A stretch of DNA of 36,897 nucleotides from an uncultured Saprospiraceae bacterium (GCA_937921595.1 CAKZTD010000254.1:1-36897); one strand, 5' to 3'. Shown: positions 11,201 through 20,413, numbered from the stretch's first letter. Notes: generated from the letters alone by a model not told the origin. Numbers and translations are program-made.

Positions 11201-11744
11201 AGAAACCCTGGAAATGGGAGTTGCAAGTCATCCTTATCGTCTTGAAGTTATTGACGGAAATGTATTGGTTTGGAATTTTGAAAATATCAACATGCCAGAT
11301 AGTACAACGAATGAAGCTGAAAGTCATGGATATATTATTTTTAAAATAAAACCTGTTGAAGGACTGGAAGAAGGTGCGACTTTTAAAAATGATGCTTCTA
11401 TCTATTTTGATAATAATGAACCGATTCATACCAATGTAGTGGTGAACATTATTGGTGAAGAACCAAAATTTGAGATAGCAGATGATGCTTCTGAATTATT
11501 GGATATTTTTCCAAATCCAATGAGTGAAAAATCGATGATTAAAATCGTCGATCTTAATGGAAATAATATTTTGATGACCGGTTTGAATATCCATAATATT
11601 GTAGGATCTGAAATCTTTTCAAAAAGAGGAATGCTAAGAGATTCTTATGAATTTGAAAAAGGAGAACTTGCTCCGGGATGTTACTTAATCAGGGCAATAG
11701 GGGAGAATAGGAAAGAGTATGTTGGCAAGTTGATCATTCATTAA
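5232..11744 (+). CDS. Giant FG-GAP/VCBS and DUF11-like protein with T9SS type A sorting domain
   Basis: 2170 residues. The signal peptide is at about 1-36 (hydrophobic stretch then NLNGQ). The N-terminal ~1250 residues are beta-sandwich modules of DUF11-like type, many with paired cysteines. Residues ~1265-1610 hold seven FG-GAP/VCBS repeats of the form WGDYDNDGDLDLFVSN with DxDxDG calcium-binding loops, enough for one seven-bladed integrin-like propeller. An ASPIC/UnbV module follows at ~1615-1695 (IGAKVRIKA..WPSGYTQIIEGL). Next comes an SdrD-B-like domain at ~1712-1770 (GVAYIDANNNCVQDSLELGIPN), then two DUF11-like domains and a type A sorting domain at ~2090-2170 (LLDIFPNP..GKLIIH). It is expected to be a calcium-stabilised surface or secreted protein; its ligand is unknown. 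No dedicated PorP/SprF partner is expected for type A cargo. The C-terminal ~240 residues are paralogous to the truncated gene at the left window edge. Confidence 0.9.
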   Translation: MFSIFLRLSKKNLKPFSSFLTITLFVFCSLQNLNGQNISFNNSVPSDLTVCEETEIFTVEFVNISAGVLSNVVIHLEMPEGINYEPGSIIENSSLNVQEQDISNLSDPYFSSNDISNNQTLSFSFEASADFVAYTNQNAGNVFNNIITVEYDGFSESETTAPYNILFGALSITDVSPMSTTAFVGGTYIRVVSIANGGYGSISSFVLEDIHDANSTLDAVNLGTINAEGSAITFTSSDFTTIGNGDGYFDQNEVIVVEQKIGIAACDDFQSTLSAYWGCTGETTYSNVKKPQTNVVLYAPDLLFEATPSFNTCVDGSPDNQQLKITNSGTGPANELEIEIDPGHDKQVSAIDISSITLSLNGNSPSSITPIATEAAHTFSCLGTDPRDGFTLAIPPLQPGETIVLNWDTYTCATNTCGNVRLIGWEYEAVYTDMCNSKDYEDKGDGQEEKRKNIQTFFEYPTNLRDQEEGLYTLIFHSAIFDMPEEDGAYFEIEYDIPLGLVWNGNASDLDLAYTSGSTEWMPSDIAYNNASRKLTAKYAMPIPDDFSLIHSTFDLNLTADCSEGGGDANVKAQVYYVMNPSCDPLYRMRLACPQDGVTKLFCPGNCEHGLAFENFEIERVSLGISDNDQDGLPDDVDAPDFSKIKTNRVMVGDIFQTVFEGTIHTSAIYPSWDYAYARSEMPYGNEIDVASAEVIIKDASTGQTLTCDQVSFTHTMSGSVKIVDFDFSPSTLAANGCTDFLGFVLEEDDKIILNVKYKVTGNPGGIIEQVVVENDFYVSDTENAPGFQCYDWNDNFTLVGYYYEVTTSDNFKVTSCTKTINQNFKMSIGTCCTNYGGGDIFPYEYRNWAHAKTLKVNIPDGYAFDYGRIRQWRTESSNKTVKETHNNIQPESIDGNTYTFNLENYYKMNGGNLNLSDDGFHGKVFIIVKPECTVDETISSPVTWTYTFQENDILGGSETEEYEIAPDNLTYIRADLDLSTTFQTQQVTGSTVSWDIEVEGKNADTENAWLYLEHVDGEMEIIEVRDIDADVVIANIDGFYQIGDVDENDTKTYTVTVNYNACDLSELKVVSGYDCAGYPTSLDAYSCSYNEMMLYIEPQETELQVKFNAELLGNVDCSDYISVEFEMLSAKLSTVENIFVNIIQPNSRTIEMVPGTVEVLYPESGNYSPISDPILEEYTYSISGAEMDSEIGTNGLVGITDVTANRVKLKFSVFLTPDFQSGDVLSVLIGGDEACGNPLPNLSLTIDPNASFRKVSSIGIDELGDDWSTSWGDFDNDGFVDFFVTDYRADWPNRLYRNQGDGTFDQVITGAIVTDLATSLASTWGDYDNDGDLDLFVSNNIGFKNFLYRNNGDATFTKILNDPIVNYDGYSHGVSWIDYDNDGFIDLFVTDYFSTRFNHLYHNNGDGTFTDANSLLPSLESSSSLGSAWADYDNDGFIDLFVGNINNENNSLYKNTGNGGFIKITNGDIVNDGGNSVGASWGDYNNDGNIDLFVSNAGNQDNFLYTNNGDGTFTKVTDGDIVNDGGHSHGSAWGDYDNDGDLDLFVSNDQEGKNLLYSNNGNGTFSKLSNNITEDKEHSFGAAWADYDNDMDIDLLVINRGMNENSMYKNSRGKCQSKACVTLVGTNTNRSAIGAKVRIKATIYGEEVWQLREVTSQSGGGTGGQNDMKLIIGLGDATQIDAMMIEWPSGYTQIIEGLPIDECHTIEEDEGGEICGVAYIDANNNCVQDSLELGIPNLNIIIQPGDITLTTDENGVYSTFVAPGVYTINQGASPLWEQDCTLEHTVNVVQFGESYCGNNFANFATNPAPDLAVGISTTPHRIGFENLIALTYCNMGTVPATNVILTLTIGPGTNFNGGPNDDIVLIDSSVPWESNDGETATWSIGDLGIGESATIFVKDSIASNVAAGTLIPLTATIISNETELVIANNSDQSMEPAVGGFDPNDISVSPEGYIDNDQELIYTIRFQNVGNAAVSTVRITDQLPTELDVETLEMGVASHPYRLEVIDGNVLVWNFENINMPDSTTNEAESHGYIIFKIKPVEGLEEGATFKNDASIYFDNNEPIHTNVVVNIIGEEPKFEIADDASELLDIFPNPMSEKSMIKIVDLNGNNILMTGLNIHNIVGSEIFSKRGMLRDSYEFEKGELAPGCYLIRAIGENRKEYVGKLIIH

Positions 11745-11798
11745 GGTGTCCTCTTATTATTTACTGAATCCTAACTAAAAAGAGATCAAATCTTAAAG

Positions 11799-11831
11799 AG
11801 CCATTCCGTTAATTCGGGATGGCTTTTTTTA
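11799..11831 (+). terminator. Rho-independent terminator
   Basis: AGCCATTCCG and CGGGATGGCT pair with a single T-G wobble around the loop TTAATT, followed by seven T. It lies 55 bp after the stop at 11744 and is nearly identical to the terminator at 764-799. Confidence 0.9.
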
Positions 11832-12288
11832 TTCATAAGGCATGGGTTAGACTATAATATAACCTATGCTTAGTATATAATTCTTGAAATTTAACGAATT
11901 ATTAATCTAGAATTGTGTCACTAAAATGCTTTAAGCTTAATGAAATTAAATTGTTATCAATAATCAAGAAACGATACATGAATGGTGTAAACGTATTTAA
12001 TTAATTATAAACTATATGAATTTGATTTTCAGTAATCTACAGGATAATTTTTAATAAAGAAAATAACTTGTTTTTTGTATGAACAACGTTTTAATAATAG
12101 AGGACTAATTATATCGTCACAAATTATGTTAAAATGGGAAAGTAATAAAATGCCTTTTAGTATACATTTATTAATAAATAAGGAAGCCCTCATTCCTTAA
12201 TAGAAAGTTAAATAAAAATTCCCTCCATTTAATTGTCCGTTCTCTCCTCCCCAGTAGAATAGTTTTTAATGAAACCAACATGTGACTT
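11832..12288. other. Intergenic region upstream of the second PorP/SprF gene
   Basis: About 457 bp with no supported gene. An imperfect inverted repeat (GCATGGGTTA with TAACCTATGC, about 11838-11871) lies just after the terminator and could be a second, weaker stem. A small AAGGAA/TTCCTT stem lies near 12180-12198. The remainder is AT-rich, and the promoter of the downstream gene is presumably here but cannot be pinned down. Confidence 0.4.
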
Positions 12289-13386
12289 ATGAAAATAATC
12301 TTTACGATTGTCGTTGGATTTTTGTGTACTCAAGCCTTTGCACAAGATCCTTCCTTTTCCCAGTTTTATGCAAATAGAATTTATTTGAATCCAGCCTTTA
12401 CAGGTTTGGAAAGAGGGGTTAGTGTTGCTGGTGTATCTAGGCTTCAGTGGGTCAATGTAGATCAAGGGTTTAGGACTTATGGATTTACTGCAGAAATTCA
12501 AGAGCCACACCTTAGAAGTGGAATCGGTTTAAGCCTTTTTCATAATACCCAAGGTCTTGCACAGTTGAATTCTACTTCTGTTGGAATGTCTTATTCTTAC
12601 CTTATCCCATTAGATAATCATAATATACATATCGGTGTAGAAGCACTTTGGAATCAAAAAACAGTAGACTGGGATGAGATTATTTTCTCTGATCAATTAG
12701 ATGCTGTAAATGGTATTTCTGGAGCGTCAACCTTTGTTCCTATTTTAGAAAAGACAACCTATACAGATTTCAATATGGGTATTCTTTGGCGTTTTAATAC
12801 GGATATGAAAATTGGTAAAAAGAAATACAAAGATACTCGTCATAGCATCGGATTTTCAATGCATCATTTACCAGCGATCTTTGGAACAAATGCTGGAGGT
12901 GAATCACTTCAAAATTTAGAAACTCAGCTTATTCCAAGAATGACTTTCCATGCAGGATCAATGATTCCTTTGACCTTTTTTAGTAGTACAAAAAAAGAAG
13001 TAATGATTTCTCCGAACTTGAAAATTGATGTTCAAGGAGATGCATTATTTGAATTTAAAGAAAATCTTCAAGTGTTTACCTACGGAGGATACTTTTTATA
13101 TGAAGGTGTTTATGTCGGTGCGCTTTATCAAAATAAAAACATTTTGTCTAGCCATAAAAACACCAACGCATGGATACTTGCTGTTGGCGCTTATGTCGAA
13201 TCAGATAAAGACAGTAGAATGTTTTTTGGTTTTAGTTATGATGCGAATACAACAGGAGTTGGTGCGCGAGCAGGAGGTGTTTATGAAGTAGCTTTTCGTT
13301 GGACTGGAAATGCTAAGGTTTCCATTTTTGGAGATGGCAGTAGAAAACGATCGAAAAGATCATTGGACTGTTATCGATTTTTTTAA
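12289..13386 (+). CDS. PorP/SprF family type IX secretion membrane protein
   Basis: 365 residues and a textbook family member. The signal peptide (MKIIFTIVVGFLCTQAFAQ) is followed directly by the diagnostic opening DPSFSQFYANRIYLNPAFTG, then a predicted outer-membrane beta-barrel. The family works with the T9SS: PorP is needed for gingipain secretion in Porphyromonas, and SprF for SprB in Flavobacterium. Its gene lies 153 bp upstream of a 2273-residue type B adhesin with no strong terminator between them, so it is the likely dedicated partner of that adhesin. Gene order here is partner then cargo, the reverse of the 1179/3544 pair. The basic tail (GDGSRKRSKRSLDCYRFF) is unusual in being so rich in Arg and Lys. 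Confidence 0.93.
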   Translation: MKIIFTIVVGFLCTQAFAQDPSFSQFYANRIYLNPAFTGLERGVSVAGVSRLQWVNVDQGFRTYGFTAEIQEPHLRSGIGLSLFHNTQGLAQLNSTSVGMSYSYLIPLDNHNIHIGVEALWNQKTVDWDEIIFSDQLDAVNGISGASTFVPILEKTTYTDFNMGILWRFNTDMKIGKKKYKDTRHSIGFSMHHLPAIFGTNAGGESLQNLETQLIPRMTFHAGSMIPLTFFSSTKKEVMISPNLKIDVQGDALFEFKENLQVFTYGGYFLYEGVYVGALYQNKNILSSHKNTNAWILAVGAYVESDKDSRMFFGFSYDANTTGVGARAGGVYEVAFRWTGNAKVSIFGDGSRKRSKRSLDCYRFF

Positions 13387-13539
13387 AACTCTTTTCCAAA
13401 GCTAAATATAAATATCTTGATCCCATTTTTTAAAACACACGATACTACAAACAGACGGTCTTAGACTTTTTAAAATAAGATAAGACCTATTAATCCTTCT
13501 GTCAAAATTGTATTGAGAATCATTAACACATTCAAGGTT

Positions 13540-16500
13540 ATGAAAAGATTTTATAAAACAGTAGTTTTTTTGATGAGCATTTTTTGCCATCAATTTGTGT
13601 ATGGTCAATGTGACGTAACATTATCTAATCCTACACCATGTGCTAACGAAACAGTGACTTTTACAGTAGATAGTCCTGTTGGTTCTTACGCTTGGGATAT
13701 GGATAATGATGGTTGGATAGATGCTTTTGGAACGAGTGTTACTTATACTTTTCCAGAAAGTAATATCGAATTAAATTATACCATTAATCTATATTTGAAT
13801 GGGACGGAATGTAACAACATTGATGTATTAGTTGGAGGCTTGCCAGATGCAAGTGTAGGAGTTATTCCTGGAAGTGGAATTCTTGAAGGTAATTTAATTC
13901 GGGTTTGTAGTGGAAGTCCAGAAATTACTTTAGAGGTTTATAACTCATCTACGACCTATGATGATAATCAAAGTTATGAGGTAAATTGGGGAGATGGAAC
14001 CATTGAGAATTTTGATAATACAACCTTTCCAAATACGAGTACGATTAGTCATGATTATGATACTTATGGATATTATAATTTGAGTTTTACGGTTACTTCT
14101 ATAAATGGATGTACCAATATAACTTATTACACTTTATACAATGGAAGTAATCCTTCTGTTGGTTTAGCAAATCCAGGAAACACGGTAGGAATTTGTGCTC
14201 CGGCAACAATTGATTTTCCAATTACCAACACAGGAAATAATCCAACAGGAACAATTTATACATTATATGTCAGTGGAGAAGTGGTGGCTTTATATACACA
14301 AGAAACGATACCTGGAGTATTTTCATATACTTTTGAAGAGTCATCTTGTGGAGAAGCAACAGGAACAGGAAATTATCAAAATGCATATGATGTACAAATT
14401 TTAGCATCTAATCCTTGTGGTTCTTCACAAGCGACGATTGAGCCGATTGAGTTGAGTAGTCCACCAGAAGTATTATTTGCTTCAGATGACCCTTCAAATG
14501 GTTGTGAAGAACAAACCTATACATTTACAAATGCATCTGGAAATCTTGCCGAAGTAGTGGCAGGTACTTGTACTAACCTTACTCCTAGTTGGACAATTAC
14601 TCCAGGTATTCCTGGAATACACTGGATTATAGAAAGTGGAAATACTTTCGCTTCAGACGAAATAGAAATTACCTTTTTAATTCCAGGAGAGTATGAGATA
14701 GAAATGACCGTTAATAGTCCGAGTTGTGGTTCTGGAAGTTATAGTGAATCGGTGACTATTTTTGAAGGCCCAGAGGCTGTAGCTAGTGGCGGATTAATTA
14801 CCGCTTCTGTTCCTGCGATATCTGATGATTGTATGCCTTCAATTGGTGTTTTTTCAAATGAATCGACTGGAGATAGTTTAAGTTTTGAATGGGGGATTTC
14901 ACCTGGTTCAGGATGGATGTTTGTTGATACTTTTAATTTTGATAGCCCTGATTTCCAGGTAATGTTTACCGAAGCTGGGGAGTACAATGTATCCTTGACT
15001 GCATCTAATTTTTGTGGATCGGATACCTGGGACACGCTCTTAGTTGTAGCTGATGTACCGGTGGTCACCATTCCATCTATTCCAAATCAATGTGGATCTG
15101 CTACCTTTGACTTTGATCCTTCGATGGTAGATATTTTTGCAAATTTTGGAACCTTATCTTCTGTTGAATGGTCTTTTCCTGGAGCAGTACCAGCAACATC
15201 TTCATCAACTTATCCAACAGGTATTTATTACGAAAATCCTGGTATCTATACCATAGAAGTTACTATAGAAAATCAATGTGGTTCTCATACCGCAACACAA
15301 ACCTTTGAAATTGAAGCAGTGGGTTCAGTATCTGTAAGTGACGATGTAACGATCTGTGAAGATGGTGCACCATTTACCGTTGTTGGAACTGCAAGTGGTG
15401 GTGTTTGGACTGGTAATGGAGTTGAATCAAACGGTGATTTCGATCCGAGCAATAGTAGTGTCGGTGAAAATGTTTTGATCTATTCATTACAGGATGGAGC
15501 TTGTCTTTTACAAGATAGTTTAGTCGTTACTATTAATCCTTTACCAATCGTAGATGCTGGAGAAAATCAATCGGCTTGTATTGATGCGGCCACTTTTTTA
15601 ATCTCAGGAGGAACACCAGTAGGAGGAACCTGGTCAGTCAATAATGGGGGAGTGATTGTAGGAGGAGATTCTTTTGACCCTGTAGCATCAGGAGTAGGCG
15701 TGTTTACCTTGACTTATAATTATACCAGTCTAGAGAATTGTTCTGGTTCAGATACAAAAGTTATTGTGATTAATGAATTGCCAAATGTAGAAGCTGGTCC
15801 AAATCAAAGTCTTTGTGATAATCCTTTTGATTTTGAATTAACAGGAGCAAGTCCGGCAGGTGGAGCATGGTCTGGTCCAGGTGTAAATTTAGATGGTACT
15901 TTTAATGCAGCTTCTGTAGGTGAGGGTACTTATACTTTATACTATGATTTTACAAACCCGTTAACGGGATGTTATAATATTGATAGTTTGATCATGACAG
16001 TAACACCGAATGAAACAGCGGATGCTGGTCCTGGCGAAACATTGTGTTTGAATGTATCTCCTTTTGAAATTACAACGGGAACACCGGTAGGAGGTGTGTG
16101 GAGTGGAGCAGGAATAGATAGTTTAGGAAATGTTTTTAATCCAGAAATTGCTGGTGTAGGAACGCATACTTTGACCTATACCATCGGCCAAGGGGTTTGT
16201 CAAACATCGGATACTAAAGTAATTACTGTTTTAGATATTCCAACTTTGACAGTACCTAAAGGACAGTTGTTATGTATTAATGACTTGGCTTATGATTTGA
16301 GTGCAGCTACTCCGATCGGAGGTACTTGGACAGGGACAGGAATCAATGGAGATTCTTTTGATCCAGCGACTGCTGGTATCGGGTTTCACTTAATTACTTA
16401 TACCTATACTGATCCAGGAAGTAATTGTCCCAATAGCGAGGCTATAGAAATGGAAGTTGTAGGATTACCAAATATTGTAGTAAATGATACGACCTACTGT

Positions 16501-19500
16501 AACACTCCTGGTTTAGTAAATTTACCGACGGTTACTCCAACAGGAGGAACATGGACAGGGACTGGTGTAGTTGGAAATACTTTTGATCCAAGTGCCGCAG
16601 GTGGCCCAGGAAGTTATACTATAATTTATACTTATTCAGATGATAATAATTGTGAAAATTCAGAAGATGTAATTATCACTATTATTGATCCAGTTAATAT
16701 CGATGCAGGTAATGATTTTGAAATTTGTATTGATGCAGATGAAGTTGATTTAAGTCAAGTCGCTTCTCCGGCTGGGGGTATTTGGAATGCCAATGGAAGT
16801 CTTGGTTTAAATGGTACATTATTTAATCCAGCTCAGGCAGGTGTAGGATTACATACGCTGACTTATACTATTGGAACAGGTAATTGCCAAGTTTCGGATG
16901 AAATAGAAATTACGGTTAATCCACTTCCGGTTGTCAATACAATGGAAAATTTTGGAGTCTGTGTTAGTGTGACAAGTGTTGAATTAAGTGCTACTCCAGC
17001 AGGTGGAGATTGGACTGCGAATAACAATGGTTCTCTAGTAGGAAATATTTTTAACCCAAATGATTCTGGGGAAGGTATTTTTTCTTTTACCTATACTTAT
17101 GTTGATGGAAATAATTGTCAAAATACTGATGATCTATTAATCACCGTTTACGGGTTGCCAACAATTATAACTAACGATACTACTTACTGTAGTACTCCTG
17201 GTTTAGTGAGTCTTCCAGCAGCAGAACCTTTGGGAGGTACTTGGACAGGGATTGGAGTAAGTAATGGAATGTTTGATCCTCAAGGTGCAGGAGGTGCTGG
17301 AACTTATACCGCAACTTATACCTTTGCGGATGCTGATGGTTGTCAAAATACAGGAAATTCTATTATCACCGTTATTGAACCTGCAACGATTGATGCAGGA
17401 GTAAATGATACCTTATGTATTGATGATGTAGCATTTCAATTAGGAGGATTTATTCCTGCAAATGGTATTTGGTCTGGTCCTGGAATCATCGATGCTCAAA
17501 TGGGAATTGTTGATCCATCTATAGCAGGAGCAGGAGTCCATGTTTTGACTTACGCTTATGGTATTGGTAATTGTTATGTGGAAGATACAAAAACAATTAC
17601 AGTGATTGATTTAGAAGTGGAAGCAGGAGAAGATGAATCAAGTTGTTTTACTTATGATGTCTTTTTATTAATGGATTATTATCCATTAGGAGGTGTTTGG
17701 ACTGGAACAGGGATCACTAATAACCAGACTGGAGCGTTTGATCCTTCTGTTTCAGGAGATGGAACTTTTGAATTGACCTATACTTATACCGATCCGATTA
17801 CTGGTTGTGTAAGGAGTGATTCTAAAGAGATGACTATTTTTCCAATGGAAGAAGCGGCATTTAATTTACCACCACTTGCTTGTAGAAACGAGCCGGTATC
17901 TTTTGAAAATCTTTCACCAGCAGGTTATGATATGCTCTGGGATTTTGGAATAGGAACCGAACCATCCATGGAAAATAATCCAGTTTATACTTATACCGTA
18001 TCAGGTACTTATACAGTAACCTTAATTGTAGAAAATGAATTCGGATGTAAAGACACTATTAGTCATAATATAGTAATTGCAGATGAACCTGAAGCACTTT
18101 TTGAACCTAGCTCAGATGAAGGATGTGGAAGTGATGGATTTACTTTTGAGAATCAAAGTTTTGGTGATAGCTTATCTTATTTCTGGGAGTTTGGAGATTT
18201 TCAAACAAGTACTGAAGAGGATCCAGGAGTTATTTATTTTGAACAAGGAACTTTTGATACGACCTATTTGATTACTTTGACTGTAACGAATATTTGTGGT
18301 AGTCATACTTATCAGGATTTAATTTTAATTCATCCAAATCCAACAGCAGATTTTGGTATTGCACCATTAACAGAATGCTCTCCTTTACTAGTTGATTTTG
18401 CGAATGCATCGACAGGAGCTGCTACTGAATTTTTCTGGGATTTTGGAAATGGAAATACTTCAACGGAACAAATTCCACCAACACAAACGTATTTTACAGA
18501 TTCAACTTATAGTGTTTATACGGTAACACTTATAACCACTAATCAATGTGGATTAGATACGTCAACAGCTGAGGTGATCGTAGAGTCTGCAAATGTTGTA
18601 GCAGCAGCGGAAGCATCAGTATTATCCGGTTGTGTTCCTTTATCGGTAGATTTTAGCAACTTCAGTACAGCAGTTGCTACGATTAATTGGGATTTTGGAG
18701 ATGGAAATACTTCTTCAGAATTAGAACCAACTCACGTGTTTACAGAGCCAGGAGATTATACCGTAATTCAATATGCAAATAGCGATTGTGGTTATGATAC
18801 GACGGCTTTAAATATTACCGTATATCCTTCACCAGAAGTTAGTTTTAATCACCTGGATCAAGTATGTTCTGGACAGGAGATTTCTTTTAATAATACTTCG
18901 ACTAATATTTCAGGAAACCAATGGGATTTCGGAGATGGTAATACTTCGACTTTAAATAACCCAAGTCATACTTATGCTGCAGCTGGAGATTATACGGTTA
19001 CTTTGACAGGGATTTCATCTTCGAATCAATGTGATGCTATATATACCAGTACGGTTACCGTTTTACCTTTACCGGTAGCTTCTTTCGAACCGTCAACGAC
19101 TTATGGTTGTGCTCCTCTTGATATAGAATTTATTAATAACTCTTCTGGTGCTTTGTTTTATCAGTGGACCTTTGGAGATGGAAATACATCTATTGATGAA
19201 AATCCAAATCATGTTTTTGAAGAAGCAGGAACTTATGAAGTCACTTTATTAGTAACTGATGGAAATGGTTGTTTTGAAGATTATGAAGTCTTTAATATTA
19301 TTGTAACTCCAAGACCAACAGCTATTTTTGATTATGAAAGAGATGCTTCTTGTGGATTGCCGGCAACTATTTATTTTGAAAATAATTCAATAGGAGCGAT
19401 AGGATTTACTTGGTCATTTGGAGAAGGAACAACCTCTCCGTTTACTGATCCAACACATACTTTTACTGAAGAAGGAACTTATGAAGTTACCTTGGTTGCT

Positions 19501-20361
19501 TACAACCAGTTTAGCTGTAGCGATACGACGATATTGAGTATTGATGTTTATGAAAACCCATCGGCTGGAATTGAAATCGAAACGATGAGTGGTTGTGAAC
19601 CTTTAGAAGTACAGTTTAATAATACGTCATTATTTAGTAACTCTTTTATATGGGATTTTGGAGATGGAACAACGTCAACGGAAAATGATCCAACTCATGT
19701 ATATACCGATGCTGGAGATTATGAAGTAACTTTGATTGCCAGTATTAATAATGCCTGTTCAGATACGATTTCACTTTCGGAATTGATTAATGTTCACCCT
19801 GCTCCATTTGCAAACTTTGAAGCTTTTGAATTAGAGGATGATGGAACGTATGAGTTGACTAATTTATCTGAAAATGCAGATGAATATTATTGGGAATTTT
19901 CAGATGGTGCGACTAGTAATTTAGAACATCCAGAGCATCGCTTTTTGACAAACGGTGTTCATCAATTATACCTAGAAGCAAGTAACGAGTATGGATGTGT
20001 AGATGATACGCTTATTAATTTCATACCTGATTTTGTAAAAGGATTATTCTTGCCAAATGGTTTCTCACCAGAACAGGGGATAGGGGATGTTCGATTATTC
20101 AAACCAAAAGGTATTGGTATTAAAGAGTATCATATTCAGATCTTCTCAACTTATGGTCAATTACTTTGGGAGTCTAAAGAGTTAGATGAGCAAGGACGAC
20201 CTTCTGAATCTTGGGATGGAATTGTTGACGGTAGAATGATGCCACAGGATGTTTACGTTTGGAAATGTAATGCGATCTTTAAAGATGGATCGAATTGGGG
20301 CGGTGTTAGAAATAAGAAAGGACATTATAAGACGATTGGATCTTTAGTCTTGTTGAGATAA
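13540..20361 (+). CDS. Giant GGxW/PKD-repeat adhesin with T9SS type B sorting domain
   Basis: Start placed at the ATG at 13540 because a signal peptide begins there (MKRFYKTVVFLMSIFCHQFVYGQ); the upstream TTG at 13513 only adds nine polar residues. The product is 2273 residues. The first ~590 are PKD-like and Ig-like sandwiches. Residues ~600-1440 hold 11 repeats of about 75-85 residues with the core GGTWTGTGV...FDPs.aGvGtHtLTYTY, most with a cysteine near each end that could pair. Residues ~1445-2150 hold nine PKD repeats with the core WDFGDGNTS..NPsHtY. The last ~110 are a type B sorting domain (LFLPNGFSPEQGIGDVRLF through SLVLLR). Length, modular build and the adjacent PorP/SprF gene are those of SprB-like cell-surface adhesins used in gliding or attachment. 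No catalytic domain is visible. Confidence 0.92.
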   Translation: MKRFYKTVVFLMSIFCHQFVYGQCDVTLSNPTPCANETVTFTVDSPVGSYAWDMDNDGWIDAFGTSVTYTFPESNIELNYTINLYLNGTECNNIDVLVGGLPDASVGVIPGSGILEGNLIRVCSGSPEITLEVYNSSTTYDDNQSYEVNWGDGTIENFDNTTFPNTSTISHDYDTYGYYNLSFTVTSINGCTNITYYTLYNGSNPSVGLANPGNTVGICAPATIDFPITNTGNNPTGTIYTLYVSGEVVALYTQETIPGVFSYTFEESSCGEATGTGNYQNAYDVQILASNPCGSSQATIEPIELSSPPEVLFASDDPSNGCEEQTYTFTNASGNLAEVVAGTCTNLTPSWTITPGIPGIHWIIESGNTFASDEIEITFLIPGEYEIEMTVNSPSCGSGSYSESVTIFEGPEAVASGGLITASVPAISDDCMPSIGVFSNESTGDSLSFEWGISPGSGWMFVDTFNFDSPDFQVMFTEAGEYNVSLTASNFCGSDTWDTLLVVADVPVVTIPSIPNQCGSATFDFDPSMVDIFANFGTLSSVEWSFPGAVPATSSSTYPTGIYYENPGIYTIEVTIENQCGSHTATQTFEIEAVGSVSVSDDVTICEDGAPFTVVGTASGGVWTGNGVESNGDFDPSNSSVGENVLIYSLQDGACLLQDSLVVTINPLPIVDAGENQSACIDAATFLISGGTPVGGTWSVNNGGVIVGGDSFDPVASGVGVFTLTYNYTSLENCSGSDTKVIVINELPNVEAGPNQSLCDNPFDFELTGASPAGGAWSGPGVNLDGTFNAASVGEGTYTLYYDFTNPLTGCYNIDSLIMTVTPNETADAGPGETLCLNVSPFEITTGTPVGGVWSGAGIDSLGNVFNPEIAGVGTHTLTYTIGQGVCQTSDTKVITVLDIPTLTVPKGQLLCINDLAYDLSAATPIGGTWTGTGINGDSFDPATAGIGFHLITYTYTDPGSNCPNSEAIEMEVVGLPNIVVNDTTYCNTPGLVNLPTVTPTGGTWTGTGVVGNTFDPSAAGGPGSYTIIYTYSDDNNCENSEDVIITIIDPVNIDAGNDFEICIDADEVDLSQVASPAGGIWNANGSLGLNGTLFNPAQAGVGLHTLTYTIGTGNCQVSDEIEITVNPLPVVNTMENFGVCVSVTSVELSATPAGGDWTANNNGSLVGNIFNPNDSGEGIFSFTYTYVDGNNCQNTDDLLITVYGLPTIITNDTTYCSTPGLVSLPAAEPLGGTWTGIGVSNGMFDPQGAGGAGTYTATYTFADADGCQNTGNSIITVIEPATIDAGVNDTLCIDDVAFQLGGFIPANGIWSGPGIIDAQMGIVDPSIAGAGVHVLTYAYGIGNCYVEDTKTITVIDLEVEAGEDESSCFTYDVFLLMDYYPLGGVWTGTGITNNQTGAFDPSVSGDGTFELTYTYTDPITGCVRSDSKEMTIFPMEEAAFNLPPLACRNEPVSFENLSPAGYDMLWDFGIGTEPSMENNPVYTYTVSGTYTVTLIVENEFGCKDTISHNIVIADEPEALFEPSSDEGCGSDGFTFENQSFGDSLSYFWEFGDFQTSTEEDPGVIYFEQGTFDTTYLITLTVTNICGSHTYQDLILIHPNPTADFGIAPLTECSPLLVDFANASTGAATEFFWDFGNGNTSTEQIPPTQTYFTDSTYSVYTVTLITTNQCGLDTSTAEVIVESANVVAAAEASVLSGCVPLSVDFSNFSTAVATINWDFGDGNTSSELEPTHVFTEPGDYTVIQYANSDCGYDTTALNITVYPSPEVSFNHLDQVCSGQEISFNNTSTNISGNQWDFGDGNTSTLNNPSHTYAAAGDYTVTLTGISSSNQCDAIYTSTVTVLPLPVASFEPSTTYGCAPLDIEFINNSSGALFYQWTFGDGNTSIDENPNHVFEEAGTYEVTLLVTDGNGCFEDYEVFNIIVTPRPTAIFDYERDASCGLPATIYFENNSIGAIGFTWSFGEGTTSPFTDPTHTFTEEGTYEVTLVAYNQFSCSDTTILSIDVYENPSAGIEIETMSGCEPLEVQFNNTSLFSNSFIWDFGDGTTSTENDPTHVYTDAGDYEVTLIASINNACSDTISLSELINVHPAPFANFEAFELEDDGTYELTNLSENADEYYWEFSDGATSNLEHPEHRFLTNGVHQLYLEASNEYGCVDDTLINFIPDFVKGLFLPNGFSPEQGIGDVRLFKPKGIGIKEYHIQIFSTYGQLLWESKELDEQGRPSESWDGIVDGRMMPQDVYVWKCNAIFKDGSNWGGVRNKKGHYKTIGSLVLLR

Positions 20362-20413
20362 TTAAGATTATAAGTAAGGATAATAAACTAAAAAATTTAG
20401 TATTCTTAAAACG

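Noticed and set aside
15340-20020. DNA tandem repeat or recent expansion in the adhesin
   Set aside because: The repeats are clear in protein but the DNA copies are well diverged with no long identical blocks, so they are reported as domains rather than as a DNA repeat.
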